DNA of 64,000 bases from Kuafuiihalomonas sp039024635 (GTDB taxonomy: Bacteria > Myxococcota > Kuafuiibacteriia > Kuafuiibacteriales > Kuafuiibacteriaceae): NCBI GenBank assembly GCA_039024635.1, contig JBCCQA010000005.1, forward strand, positions 163,511 to 227,510, given 5' to 3'. The position numbers were made by a program, and so were the translations under genes. Shown here in pieces: positions 17,134 through 25,889 of the stretch. The notes beneath the pieces are model-generated. The model did not search any database. It saw only the letters and a program-made list of their open reading frames with translations, and was not told where the DNA came from. The number at the start of each line of letters is the position of its first letter. Positions within the stretch are counted from its first letter, which is position 1.

Positions 17134-17529
17134 ATGCCCACGATCAACCAGCTGATTCGAAAGGCGCGAAAGGACCCCTTCGTGGGCACCAAGGCGCCGG
17201 CCCTGAAGTCCTGCCCCCAGCGGCGCGGCGTGTGCGTTCGTGTGTACACGTCCACGCCCAAAAAGCCGAACTCCGCCCTCCGCAAGGTGGCGCGCGTGCG
17301 TCTCACCAACGGTATCGAGGTCACGGCCTACATCGGTGGTGAAGGCCACAACCTTCAGGAGCACTCGGTGGTCCTTGTCCGTGGAGGTCGTGTGAAGGAC
17401 CTCCCAGGCTGCCGCTACCACATCGTGCGCGGCACTCTGGACGCATCGGCGGCCGAGGGGCCCTCCAACACCAACAAGCTCAAGCGCAACCAGGGCCGGT
17501 CCAAGTACGGCGTCAAGAAGGCGCGCTGA
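17134..17529 (+). CDS. rpsL: 30S ribosomal protein S12
   Basis: 131 residues, with the universal MPTINQLIRKARK start. The streptomycin-region loops 'TSTPKKPNSALRKVARV' and 'RGGRVKDLPGCRYHIVRG' keep the lysines whose substitution gives streptomycin resistance in other bacteria. It is a decoding-centre protein of the small subunit. It is the first gene of the str operon (rpsL-rpsG-fusA-tuf) and is preceded by AGGAG about 11 nt from the ATG. The C-terminus is a few residues longer than in E. coli. Confidence 0.98.
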   Translation: MPTINQLIRKARKDPFVGTKAPALKSCPQRRGVCVRVYTSTPKKPNSALRKVARVRLTNGIEVTAYIGGEGHNLQEHSVVLVRGGRVKDLPGCRYHIVRGTLDASAAEGPSNTNKLKRNQGRSKYGVKKAR

Positions 17530-17541
17530 GGAGACTGAGGA

Positions 17542-18012
17542 ATGCGTCGTCGCGAATCACCCAAGCGCAAGGTCCTCCCCGACCCCAAGTTCCACGACCG
17601 ACTGGTGGCGAAGTTCATCAACGCCCTGATGTCGGACGGCAAGAAGTCCACGGCCGAACGCATCTGCTACGGCGCATTCGACCTCGTGGAGCGGCGCTCC
17701 GAGGGCGAAGAGGCTATCAATGTCTTCAAGAAGGCCTTGGAGAACATCAAGCCCCGCATCGAGGTGAAGTCCCGCCGGGTGGGCGGGGCCACCTTCCAGG
17801 TGCCGGTCGAGGTTCGACCTGAGCGTCGCACCTCCCTCGGCATGCGCTGGCTCATCCAGTTCTCGACCAAGCGCGGCGAGAAGACCATGCGGGAGCGCCT
17901 CGCGGGCGAGATCCTTGACGCATCAGCCGGTCGAGGCGGCGCGGTCAAGAAGCGGGAAGAGACCCATAAGATGGCCGACGCCAACAAGGCGTTCGCCCAT
18001 TTCCGTTGGTGA
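17542..18012 (+). CDS. rpsG: 30S ribosomal protein S7
   Basis: 156 residues beginning MRRRESPKRKVLPDPKFHD. It is the primary 16S rRNA 3'-domain binder that nucleates assembly of the small-subunit head. It lies only 12 nt after rpsL, so the long rpsL-rpsG spacer that forms the S7 autoregulatory site in E. coli is absent. Length and sequence are normal for the family. Confidence 0.98.
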   Translation: MRRRESPKRKVLPDPKFHDRLVAKFINALMSDGKKSTAERICYGAFDLVERRSEGEEAINVFKKALENIKPRIEVKSRRVGGATFQVPVEVRPERRTSLGMRWLIQFSTKRGEKTMRERLAGEILDASAGRGGAVKKREETHKMADANKAFAHFRW

Positions 18013-18037
18013 GGCTTCCAAACAGGTAGTTCACGAC

Positions 18038-20131
18038 ATGGCCGCCCAGTCCGCCATACCGCTCGAGCGGGTTCGAAACATTGGCATCATGGCCCACATC
18101 GATGCCGGGAAGACGACCACGACCGAGCGCATTCTCTTCTACACCGGTGTGGAGCATCGGATGGGAGAGGTCCACGAGGGCGCGGCGACCATGGACTGGA
18201 TGGAGCAGGAGAAGGAGCGGGGCATCACCATCACTTCCGCCGCCACCGCATGCTCCTGGAAAGATCACCGGATCAACATCATCGATACTCCCGGCCACGT
18301 CGACTTCACCATCGAGGTCGAGCGGAGCCTGCGGGTATTGGACGGCGCGGTTGCGGTCTTCGACGCCGTGAATGGCGTGGAGCCCCAGTCGGAGACGGTT
18401 TGGCGCCAGGCCGACCACTATCAGGTCCCTCGAATCTGCTTCATCAACAAGATGGACCGCGTCGGGGCCTCTTTTGAAGACTCGGTCGCCTCCATCGAGG
18501 ACAAGCTTCGGGCCCGACCGCTCCCGCTCCAGCTTCCGGTGGGGGCCGAGTCCGAGTTCGAGGGTGTGGTGGACCTCGTCGAGATGCGCGAGTTCGTGTG
18601 GGACCGAGAAACTCTGGGCGCCCAGTACGAGACCCGGGACATTGGTTTGGACCGCCTCGAGGCTGCGCAAGCCGCTCGGGAGGCCATCTTTGACGTGGTA
18701 GCCGACGTCGACGACGACATCGCCACCAAGTATTTGGAGGGCGAGAGCATAAGCCCCGATGAGCTCCGAGGCGCCATTCGGAAGGCCTGCTTGGGCCTGA
18801 AGGCTTTTCCCGTCTTCTGCGGAACCGCATTCAAGAACAAGGGAGTGCAGACCTTGCTCGACGCGGTGGTGAACTACCTGCCTTCACCGCTCGACGTCAG
18901 CTATCCCGACGCCGACATTCTGGGCAAATCGGGCAAGACCCTCGCCATCAAGGCGGACCCCAAAGGCCCATTCGTTGCTCTGGCCTTCAAGATCATGAGC
19001 GATCCGCACACCGGGAACCTGACCTTCATCCGGGTCTACTCGGGCAAGGTCGAGGCGGGAACGGCCATCCATAACGCGACCAAGAGCAAGAAGGAGCGAG
19101 TGGGTCGGCTGCTTCAAATGCACGCCAATAAGCGCGAAGACATGAGCGAGGCCTCGGCCGGCATGATCCTCGCTGCGGTCGGTCTCAAGCACACGACGAC
19201 CGGAGACACGTTGACGACCTCCGATACCCCCGTGCTGCTGGAGTCCATTCAGGTGCCGGAGCCGGTCATCGCGATCGCCATCGAGCCCAAGACCAAGGCC
19301 GATCAGGAGAAGCTGGCCGGTGCCCTAGGGAAGCTGGCCATGGAAGACCCTTCCTTCATGGTCCGCACCGACGAGGATACGGGTCAGACCCTCATCTCCG
19401 GCATGGGAGAGCTTCATCTCGAGATCATCGTCGACCGGCTGAAGCGAGAGTTTCGCGTCGATGCAAACGTGGGACGTCCCCAGGTTGCGTACCGAGAGAC
19501 CGTCGCCAAGAGCGCTCGGCACGAGCATCGCTTCGTGCGCCAGACGGGCGGTCGCGGCCAGTACGCCCACGTGGTTCTCGAGCTTTCGCCGGCCGAACGC
19601 GGTGCGGGGGTCACCTTCGAGAGCAAGATCGTCGGTGGTGCCGTCCCCAAGGAGTTCATTCCCGCAGTCCAGAAGGGTATCGAAGAGTCGGCGGGCGACG
19701 GCGTGCTCATGGGCTATCCGGTGGTCGACGTGAACGTCGCCCTCGTGGACGGCAGCTTTCACGAAGTGGACTCCAGCGAAATGGCATTCAAGATCGCTGG
19801 ATCCATCTGCTTCAAAGAGGGGGTGGCCCACAGTGGACCCACGCTCCTTGAACCCATCATGTCGCTGGAAGTGACGACGCCCGAGGAGTACACGGGCGAC
19901 GTGATCGGCGACCTGAACGCCCGACGGGGCAAGGTGGCGGGCATGGATCCGCGACCTGGCACCCAGGTGGTGCGCGCAGAGGTGCCCCTGGCACAGATGT
20001 TTGGCTACGCCACGGATCTTCGGTCGAAGACCCAAGGTCGAGCCACGTTTTCGATGCACTTTGGATCATACAGTCCAGTGCCTCAGCACATTGCGGATGA
20101 GGCCTTGGCAAGAGCTCAGGGGAGGTTGTGA
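18038..20131 (+). CDS. fusA: Elongation factor G
   Basis: 697 residues. The GTPase domain has the P-loop 'AHIDAGKTTTTERILFYTG', the switch region 'RGITITSAATA', 'DTPGHVDFT' and 'NKMDR'. Domains II-V follow, including 'GMGELHLEIIVDRLKREF'. It catalyses ribosomal translocation. ATG 18038 gives the conserved start; an upstream open frame overlaps rpsG and is not used. Confidence 0.97.
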   Translation: MAAQSAIPLERVRNIGIMAHIDAGKTTTTERILFYTGVEHRMGEVHEGAATMDWMEQEKERGITITSAATACSWKDHRINIIDTPGHVDFTIEVERSLRVLDGAVAVFDAVNGVEPQSETVWRQADHYQVPRICFINKMDRVGASFEDSVASIEDKLRARPLPLQLPVGAESEFEGVVDLVEMREFVWDRETLGAQYETRDIGLDRLEAAQAAREAIFDVVADVDDDIATKYLEGESISPDELRGAIRKACLGLKAFPVFCGTAFKNKGVQTLLDAVVNYLPSPLDVSYPDADILGKSGKTLAIKADPKGPFVALAFKIMSDPHTGNLTFIRVYSGKVEAGTAIHNATKSKKERVGRLLQMHANKREDMSEASAGMILAAVGLKHTTTGDTLTTSDTPVLLESIQVPEPVIAIAIEPKTKADQEKLAGALGKLAMEDPSFMVRTDEDTGQTLISGMGELHLEIIVDRLKREFRVDANVGRPQVAYRETVAKSARHEHRFVRQTGGRGQYAHVVLELSPAERGAGVTFESKIVGGAVPKEFIPAVQKGIEESAGDGVLMGYPVVDVNVALVDGSFHEVDSSEMAFKIAGSICFKEGVAHSGPTLLEPIMSLEVTTPEEYTGDVIGDLNARRGKVAGMDPRPGTQVVRAEVPLAQMFGYATDLRSKTQGRATFSMHFGSYSPVPQHIADEALARAQGRL

Positions 20132-20187
20132 AACCTGAGCAACCCGTCGCGATAGCGGCGATTCGAGTCGATTGGAGTTGAACACAA

Positions 20188-21390
20188 ATGGCGAAGGAAA
20201 AGTTCGAGCGTAAGAAGATCCACGTGAACGTCGGGACCATCGGTCACGTCGACCACGGCAAGACCACCCTGACGGCGGCGTTGACTGCTGTTGCTGCGGC
20301 CAAGGGCTGGGGCAAGAAGCTGTCCTACGACGAGATCGCGAAGGCCTCGGAGTCCCAGGGACGACGTGATGCTTCGAAGATCATGACGATCGCGACCTCC
20401 CACGTGGAGTACGAGAGCGAGAAGCGGCACTACGCCCACGTCGATTGCCCAGGCCACGCCGACTACGTGAAGAACATGATCACGGGTGCGGCCCAGATGG
20501 ACGGAGCCATCCTGGTTTGCTCGGCCGTCGACGGCCCTATGCCCCAGACCAAGGAGCACATCCTCCTGGCCCGGCAGGTCGGCGTTCCCGCCATCGTGGT
20601 CTTCCTAAACAAGGTCGACCTGGTGGACGACGAAGAGCTCTTGGACCTGGTCGAGCTCGAGGTCCGTGAGCTGCTCAACAAGTACAAGTTCCCCGGCGAC
20701 GACTGCCCGGTTATCCGCGGCAGCGCGCTCAAGCCGTACGAGTCGGAGGGCAAGGACGGCCAAGAGCCCATCCTTGAGCTCCTCGAGGCCCTAGATAGCT
20801 ACATCCCCGAGCCGCAGCGCGAGGAGGACAAGCCCTTCCTGATGCCGATTGAGGACGTCTTCTCGATTTCGGGTCGCGGCACCGTCGTGACCGGTCGAAT
20901 CGAGCGCGGCACCGTGACCGTGGGTGAGAAGGTGGAGATCGTGGGCTTCCGGCCCACCAGCGAGACCACCGTCACCGGCGTGGAGATGTTCCGCAAGCTG
21001 TTGGACAAGGGTCTGGCCGGAGACAACGTCGGCTGCCTGCTCCGCGGCGTGGGCAAGGAAGACGTCGAGCGCGGCCAGGTTCTGGCCAAGCCCGGCAGCA
21101 TCAAGCCCCACACCAAGTTCAACTGTGAGGTTTACATTCTGAACAAGGAAGAGGGCGGACGGCACACCCCCTTCTTCAAGGGCTACCGACCCCAGTTCTA
21201 CTTCCGGACGACCGACGTGACCGGCTCCATCGCTCTGCCCGAGGGCACGGAGATGGTCATGCCCGGCGACAACGTGGCTCTCGGGGTCGAGCTCATCACC
21301 CCGGTCGCCATGGACAAAGGCATGAACTTCGCCATCCGCGAAGGCGGCCGCACGGTCGGCGCCGGCGTGGTCACGGAGATCACCGACTAG
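20188..21390 (+). CDS. tuf: Elongation factor Tu
   Basis: 400 residues, delivering aminoacyl-tRNA to the ribosome. Motifs are 'GTIGHVDHGKTTLTAA', 'DCPGHADYVKNMITGAAQMD' and 'NKVDLVDD', with the C-terminal 'FRTTDVTGSIALPEGTEMVM PGDNV' region. It is the last gene before the intrinsic terminator at 21407-21455. Only this one tuf copy is in the window. Confidence 0.98.
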   Translation: MAKEKFERKKIHVNVGTIGHVDHGKTTLTAALTAVAAAKGWGKKLSYDEIAKASESQGRRDASKIMTIATSHVEYESEKRHYAHVDCPGHADYVKNMITGAAQMDGAILVCSAVDGPMPQTKEHILLARQVGVPAIVVFLNKVDLVDDEELLDLVELEVRELLNKYKFPGDDCPVIRGSALKPYESEGKDGQEPILELLEALDSYIPEPQREEDKPFLMPIEDVFSISGRGTVVTGRIERGTVTVGEKVEIVGFRPTSETTVTGVEMFRKLLDKGLAGDNVGCLLRGVGKEDVERGQVLAKPGSIKPHTKFNCEVYILNKEEGGRHTPFFKGYRPQFYFRTTDVTGSIALPEGTEMVMPGDNVALGVELITPVAMDKGMNFAIREGGRTVGAGVVTEITD

Positions 21391-21406
21391 GAGCACGGTC
21401 GACGGT

Positions 21407-21455
21407 CGAGGGGGTCTGGGCTCGCGAAAGAGCTCGGGCCCTCTCGCCGTTTTTT
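21407..21455 (+). terminator. Intrinsic terminator/attenuator between tuf and rpsJ
   Basis: A long G/C stem from CGAGGG to CCCTCTCG has an inner perfect stem GGGCTC-GCGAAA-GAGCTC and is followed by six T residues (21450-21455). It starts 17 bp after the tuf stop and ends 23 bp before the rpsJ ATG. There is no room for a promoter between it and rpsJ, so read-through or regulated attenuation is implied. Confidence 0.75.
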
Positions 21456-21478
21456 GAATGAGGCGAAAGAGACGAGCG

Positions 21479-21799
21479 ATGGCCAAGAACGACACCACCA
21501 AGATTCGGATTCGGCTGAAAGCCTACGACCACCGGCTGCTGGATCAAGCCGTGGCCGAGATCGTGGACTCCGCTCGTCGGACAGGCGCGACGGTGGCGGG
21601 TCCCATCCCGCTGCCGACCCGCATCAATCGATACACGGTCCTCCGAGGACCTCACGTCGACAAGAAGAGTCGTGAGCAGTTCGAGATTCGAACCCACAAG
21701 CGGCTGGTCGACATCCAGGACCCGACCCCCCAGACGCTGGACGCGCTCATGAAGCTCGACCTGTCGGCGGGGGTCGACGTCCAGATCCAGGCTTCCTGA
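21479..21799 (+). CDS. rpsJ: 30S ribosomal protein S10
   Basis: 106 residues: 'KIRIRLKAYDHRLLDQAVAE', 'GPIPLPTRINRYTVLRGPHV' and 'THKRLVDIQDP' are diagnostic. It is a head protein of the small subunit and also the NusE transcription antitermination factor. The ATG at 21479 is preferred over an upstream in-frame start inside the terminator region. In almost all bacteria rplC follows; here rplD starts only 8 bp after the stop. Confidence 0.98.
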   Translation: MAKNDTTKIRIRLKAYDHRLLDQAVAEIVDSARRTGATVAGPIPLPTRINRYTVLRGPHVDKKSREQFEIRTHKRLVDIQDPTPQTLDALMKLDLSAGVDVQIQAS

Positions 21800-21807
21800 G
21801 GTACGCC

Positions 21808-22473
21808 ATGAAGTTCGACGTCGTCGATACCAAGAACGCCAAGGTCGGAGACATCGAGTTGGACGACTCGGTCTTCGGCGCGGTGGTTCGCGAGCATCTC
21901 TTTTGGGAGGTGGTGCGCATGGAGCGGGCCAACCAGCGTCGCGGCACCCACTCCACCAAGACCGTTTCGGAGGTGAAGGGTTCCGGTGCTAAGCCCTACA
22001 AGCAGAAGGGCACCGGGCGGGCTCGTCACGGAAGCAATTACGCGATGAACATGCGTGGCGGTGGTGTGGTCTTCGGTCCCCGACCTCGTGACTACAGCTA
22101 CAGCGTGCCCAAGAAGGTGGTCGACCAGGCCATTCGCTGCGCGCTGTCTCTGCGGGCGGAGCAGGGCAAGCTGCGGGTGGTTCAGGGCTGGAAGCCCTCC
22201 TCGCCCAAGACCAAGGAGGCAAGGACGGTGCTGGCCGCCCTCGACACCGAGAAGCCCTTGGTCGTGGACCTAGACGCCAACGAGAACCTGGCGCTTTCGG
22301 TGCGGAACCTGGCCAAGGCCAACTTCATCAGCGTTGAGGAGCTGACGGTCTACGACCTGCTCGATCACGCCGAGCTCGTCATCAGCGAGGATGCGGTCGC
22401 TCGCCTAAACGAGCGCTACCACATCGAGCTCTCTCGCAAGGAGCGAGAGCTCAGGGAGGCCAACAATGCGTAG
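21808..22473 (+). CDS. rplD: 50S ribosomal protein L4
   Basis: 221 residues. The conserved loop 'KPYKQKGTGRARHGSNYAMN MRGGGVVFGPRPRDYSY' reaches the peptide exit tunnel. In E. coli L4 also represses its own operon by acting on the S10 leader. It directly follows rpsJ with no rplC between. Its 3' end overlaps the rplW start by 8 bp. Confidence 0.97.
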   Translation: MKFDVVDTKNAKVGDIELDDSVFGAVVREHLFWEVVRMERANQRRGTHSTKTVSEVKGSGAKPYKQKGTGRARHGSNYAMNMRGGGVVFGPRPRDYSYSVPKKVVDQAIRCALSLRAEQGKLRVVQGWKPSSPKTKEARTVLAALDTEKPLVVDLDANENLALSVRNLAKANFISVEELTVYDLLDHAELVISEDAVARLNERYHIELSRKERELREANNA

Positions 22474-22762
22474 TCCCCATCAAGTGCTCCTGCGGCCCCG
22501 GCTCACCGAGAAGAGCGCGGAGCTCGGTAAGGACGACCAGTCCACGGTGGTCTTCGAGGTCCCGGTCGACGCGACGAAGGTAGAGATTCGATCCGCCGTC
22601 GAGTCGGCTTTCAACGTCGAGGTCGATGGCGTCCGAACCATGATCGTGCGGGGCAAGATCAAGCGCCGCGGTCGGTTCGTCGGCAAGCAAGCAAACTTCA
22701 AAAAGGCGATCGTGACCCTGGCCCAGGGCGAAGAGATCGACCTCTACGGAAGCGCAGTCTGA
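22466..22762 (+). CDS. rplW: 50S ribosomal protein L23
   Basis: 98 residues with 'VLLRPRLTEKSAEL' and 'VDGVRTMIVRGKIKRRGR'. It sits at the tunnel exit and forms the docking site for trigger factor and SRP. It overlaps the end of rplD by 8 bp, indicating coupled translation. Size is normal. Confidence 0.97.
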   Translation: MRSPHQVLLRPRLTEKSAELGKDDQSTVVFEVPVDATKVEIRSAVESAFNVEVDGVRTMIVRGKIKRRGRFVGKQANFKKAIVTLAQGEEIDLYGSAV

Positions 22763-22775
22763 GGAGGAAGCGAGC

Positions 22776-23630
22776 ATGGCAAACCGCACTTTCAAGCCGA
22801 CGACGCCCTCCCGGCGTCAAATGACCGCCTCGGACTTCAAGGAGATCACGAAGTCCGAGCCCGAGAAGAGCCTTCTCGCCCCTCTCAAGAAGACGGGGGG
22901 CAGAGGACAGCGCGGCAACATCACGACCCGACACAAGGGTGGTGGCCACCGCCGCCGATACCGGCTCATCGACTTCAAGCGTCGCAAGTACGACGTTCCC
23001 GGCCGCGTCGAGTCGATCGAGTACGACCCGAACCGGTCCTGCCGGATCGCCCTCGTTCACTACGCGGACGGCGAGAAGGCTTACATCTTGGCCCCGGGTG
23101 CGCTCAAGGCGGGTGACCAGGTCATGGCCTCCGAGAAGGCTATCGATCCCATGCCCGGCAACTCGATGCCGATGATGCAGATGCCTCTGGGTACCATCAT
23201 CCACAACATCGAGCTCAAGCCCGGGCGTGGGGGTCAGATGGTGCGATCGGCCGGAAACTCGGCACAGCTGATGGCCAAGGAAGGCAAGTACGTCACTGTG
23301 CGCCTCCCCTCCACTGAGATGCGTCGGGTGCTCGGCAGCTGCATGGCCACCGTGGGACAGCTTGGAAACGAGGGCCACGAGAACGTCACGCTGGGCAAAG
23401 CCGGGCGGAGCCGCTGGCTTGGTATTCGGCCCACCGTTCGTGGCTCGACCATGAACCCGGTCGACCACCCTCAGGGCGGTGGCGAGGGTCGCGGTAAGGG
23501 CGGCAAGCCGCCTCGGACGCCTTGGGGCAAGATGGCCCGTGGTCTGCGCACGCGGAACAAGAAGAAGGCCTCTCAGCAGTACATCGTCTCGGCGCGAAGG
23601 CGCGGAAAGCAGTCGGGTAGGAACAAGTAA
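22776..23630 (+). CDS. rplB: 50S ribosomal protein L2
   Basis: 284 residues, with a universal 'FKPTTPSRRQMTASDF' type start and the peptidyl-transferase-proximal region 'MNPVDHPQGGGEGRGKGGKP' that keeps the key His. The C-terminus is Lys/Arg-rich. It is required for subunit association and peptidyl transfer. The stop overlaps the rpsS ATG (TAATG). Confidence 0.98.
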   Translation: MANRTFKPTTPSRRQMTASDFKEITKSEPEKSLLAPLKKTGGRGQRGNITTRHKGGGHRRRYRLIDFKRRKYDVPGRVESIEYDPNRSCRIALVHYADGEKAYILAPGALKAGDQVMASEKAIDPMPGNSMPMMQMPLGTIIHNIELKPGRGGQMVRSAGNSAQLMAKEGKYVTVRLPSTEMRRVLGSCMATVGQLGNEGHENVTLGKAGRSRWLGIRPTVRGSTMNPVDHPQGGGEGRGKGGKPPRTPWGKMARGLRTRNKKKASQQYIVSARRRGKQSGRNK

Positions 23631-23908
23631 TGAGTCGCTCGCTGAAGAAAGGACCGTTCGTCGACTATCACCTTCAGGAGAAGGTCGACAAAATGAACGA
23701 CGGTAAGACCAAGAAGCAGGTCATCAAGACCTGGTCGCGGCGTTCGATGATTACGCCCGACTTTATCGGTCATACCTTCGCCGTTCACAACGGTCAGAAG
23801 TTCATCCCTGTCTACGTGCAAGACCAGATGGTCGGTCACAAGCTGGGCGAGTTCTCGCCCACGCGGACCTTCCATGGCCATGCCGCGGACAAGAAGAAGA
23901 AGAAGTAG
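23630..23908 (+). CDS. rpsS: 30S ribosomal protein S19
   Basis: 92 residues, MSRSLKKGPFVDYHLQEK start and 'WSRRSMITPDFIGHTFAVHN'. It is a small-subunit head protein near S13. The C-terminal tail ends in a run of lysines. It is coupled to rplB by a one-base overlap. Confidence 0.98.
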   Translation: MSRSLKKGPFVDYHLQEKVDKMNDGKTKKQVIKTWSRRSMITPDFIGHTFAVHNGQKFIPVYVQDQMVGHKLGEFSPTRTFHGHAADKKKKK

Positions 23909-23917
23909 GAGACGCAG

Positions 23918-24259
23918 GTGGACTACGTCGCGAAAGCCAAGCTCCGAAACCTGCGCATTGCGCCTCGGAAGGTCCGCCTCGTGGCCGACCTCATCCGCGG
24001 GAAGCAGGTCGAAGAGGCGCTCAACATCCTCCAGTTCACGCAGAAGCGTTCCTGCCGTCCTCTCGCCAAGCTGGTGAAGAGCGCGGTGGCCAACGCCGAC
24101 CAGAAGGGCGGCGTGGACCTGGACAACCTCTACATCGGCACCTGCCTGGTCGACGGGGGTCCGGTCATGAAGCGGTTCATGCCCCGAGCTCAAGGTCGGG
24201 CCACGCCGCTCCTCAAGCGGACGTCCCACGTGACGCTCCAGCTCGAGGTCAGGGAGTAA
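23918..24259 (+). CDS. rplV: 50S ribosomal protein L22
   Basis: 113 residues from GTG 23918. 'KLRNLRIAPRKVRLVADLIR' and the tunnel hairpin 'FMPRAQGRATPLLKRTSHV' identify L22, whose hairpin lines the exit tunnel. Length is normal. Confidence 0.97.
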   Translation: MDYVAKAKLRNLRIAPRKVRLVADLIRGKQVEEALNILQFTQKRSCRPLAKLVKSAVANADQKGGVDLDNLYIGTCLVDGGPVMKRFMPRAQGRATPLLKRTSHVTLQLEVRE

Positions 24260-24263
24260 TCGC

Positions 24264-24959
24264 ATGGGTCAGAAAACGAACCCGATCGGCTTTCGCCTCG
24301 GCATCACTCGGACTTGGGAGTCCAAGTGGTTCTGCGAGAAGGAGTACGCCGACTGGCTGCACGAAGATCTCTCGCTTCGCGAGCATGTGAAGAGCAAGCA
24401 CTACTCGGCGGGCATCTCCCGGGTGGAGATCGAGCGAGCCTCGAACAAGGTGAAGGTCAACATCTACACCGCGCGCCCCGGCATCGTTATCGGTAAGAAG
24501 GGTGCGGGCATCGAGCAGCTCAAGCGAGAGCTCCAGAAGCTCACGAGCAACGAAGTCTTCATCAATATCCAGGAGATTCGGAAGGCTGAGATCGACGCTC
24601 AACTGGTGGCCGAGAACATCGCCACTCAGTTGGAGCGGCGAATCGCCTTCCGACGAGCGATGAAGAAGGCGGTGACAATCTCAATGAAGTTCGGCGCTAA
24701 GGGCATCCGCGTAGCGAGCGCAGGTCGTCTCGGCGGGGCTGAGATGTCTCGTTACGAGTGGTACCGAGATGGACGCGTCCCCCTTCACACCTTGCGGGCC
24801 GACGTGGAGTACGGGCTCGCGGTGGCCAAGACCAAGCAGGGCACCATCGGGGTGAAGTGCTGGGTGTTCAAGGGTGAGGTCCTGCCGGGTGGTCGTGAGC
24901 CCCAGCAGAAGCAGCGTGTTCCCAGGCCGCCGCGCCGGGACGAGCGTCAGGCAAACTGA
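24264..24959 (+). CDS. rpsC: 30S ribosomal protein S3
   Basis: 231 residues. It has the start MGQKTNPIGFRLGITRTWES, the KH-domain 'ARPGIVIGKKGAGIEQLKRE' and the C-terminal 'GLAVAKTKQGTIGVKCWVFK'. It forms part of the mRNA entry channel with S4 and S5. Length is normal with a basic tail. Confidence 0.98.
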   Translation: MGQKTNPIGFRLGITRTWESKWFCEKEYADWLHEDLSLREHVKSKHYSAGISRVEIERASNKVKVNIYTARPGIVIGKKGAGIEQLKRELQKLTSNEVFINIQEIRKAEIDAQLVAENIATQLERRIAFRRAMKKAVTISMKFGAKGIRVASAGRLGGAEMSRYEWYRDGRVPLHTLRADVEYGLAVAKTKQGTIGVKCWVFKGEVLPGGREPQQKQRVPRPPRRDERQAN

Positions 24960-24976
24960 AGCGGAGGATTTGAAGA

Positions 24977-25396
24977 GTGCTTCAGCCAAAGAGAACCAAG
25001 TTCCGCAAGCAGCAGAAGGGGCGAATGCGCGGTAAGGCCTATCGGGGTTCGACCGTCGCCTTTGGTACCATCGCGCTGCAGGCGACCGAGCCGGGGCGAA
25101 TCACCTCGCGTCAAATCGAGGCAGCTCGTATCGCGCTCACTCGTCACATCAAGCGAGGCGGCAAGGTCTGGATTAGATTCTTCCCGGACAAGCCCGTCTC
25201 GAAGAAGCCCCTCGAAACTCGAATGGGTAAGGGCAAGGGCGCACCTGACCACTGGGTGGCCGTGGTGAAGCCCGGCCGGACTCTCTACGAGATCGACGGC
25301 GTCGAAGCGGCCGTGGCCAAGGAGGCCTGCCGGCTCGCCGGTCACAAGCTGCCGGTGAAGACGCGCATAGTCGAGCGGGAGGATTACCTGTCGTGA
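24977..25396 (+). CDS. rplP: 50S ribosomal protein L16
   Basis: 139 residues from GTG 24977. 'MLQPKRTKFRKQQKGRMRGK' and 'RIFPDKPVSKKPLETRMGKG'-like sequence (here 'RFFPDKP') identify L16, which contacts the A-site tRNA. The stop overlaps the rpmC GTG (GTGA). Confidence 0.97.
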   Translation: MLQPKRTKFRKQQKGRMRGKAYRGSTVAFGTIALQATEPGRITSRQIEAARIALTRHIKRGGKVWIRFFPDKPVSKKPLETRMGKGKGAPDHWVAVVKPGRTLYEIDGVEAAVAKEACRLAGHKLPVKTRIVEREDYLS

Positions 25397-25602
25397 GTTC
25401 TTTCATGAAGGCGTCCGAAATGCGCGACCAGAGCGCTGAGGAACTCGAGAACCTGATCAAGGAGAAGGAAGAGGAGCTGTTCAAGCTCCGCTTCCAGCAT
25501 CACACCGGTCAGCTGGAGAACGTCGCCCGCCTAAAGGTCGTGCGTCGTGAGATCGCGCGGGCCAAGACAGTGCAGGCGCAGAGGCAGGAGGGCGAGAAGT
25601 GA
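25393..25602 (+). CDS. rpmC: 50S ribosomal protein L29
   Basis: 69 residues from GTG 25393 (an ATG four codons later is possible). It is a helical hairpin protein with 'MKASEMRDQSAEELENLIKE' and 'LFKLRFQHHTGQLEN', located near L23 at the tunnel exit. Both ends overlap neighbours by 4 bp. Confidence 0.96.
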   Translation: MSSFMKASEMRDQSAEELENLIKEKEEELFKLRFQHHTGQLENVARLKVVRREIARAKTVQAQRQEGEK

Positions 25603-25886
25603 GCGAGGCCGTGCAGGAGACCGGAGAGGCTGCGACCCGCAGTCGGAGCATCAAGGAGCGACGGGGCAGAGTCGTTTCGGCCAAGATGCAGAAGACCGTG
25701 ATCGTCATGGTCGAGCGTCGCGTACGACATCCCCGCTACAACAAGTTCATCACTGTTCGCGAGCGGTACTCGGTCCACGACGGACTGGGCTGCGTGGACG
25801 GAGACATCGTGCTGATTCGCGAGACACGGCCAATGTCCAAGAACAAGCGCTGGCGGGTGGCCCGCAAGCTGGGGCACCAGGAGTAG
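25599..25886 (+). CDS. rpsQ: 30S ribosomal protein S17
   Basis: 95 residues from GTG 25599. The OB-fold core 'GRVVSAKMQKTVIVMVERRV' and 'VGDIVLIRETRPMSKNKRW'-type segment (here 'DGDIVLIRETRP') are clear. An N-terminal extension of about 14 residues precedes the usual start. It is a primary assembly protein of the 30S body. Confidence 0.97.
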   Translation: MSEAVQETGEAATRSRSIKERRGRVVSAKMQKTVIVMVERRVRHPRYNKFITVRERYSVHDGLGCVDGDIVLIRETRPMSKNKRWRVARKLGHQE

Positions 25887-25889
25887 ACG

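Noticed and set aside
16961..17155. Leader peptide upstream of rpsL
   Set aside because: A GTG frame of 64 codons crosses the rpsL start, but it has no Shine-Dalgarno, and its sequence spans two stems of the leader.
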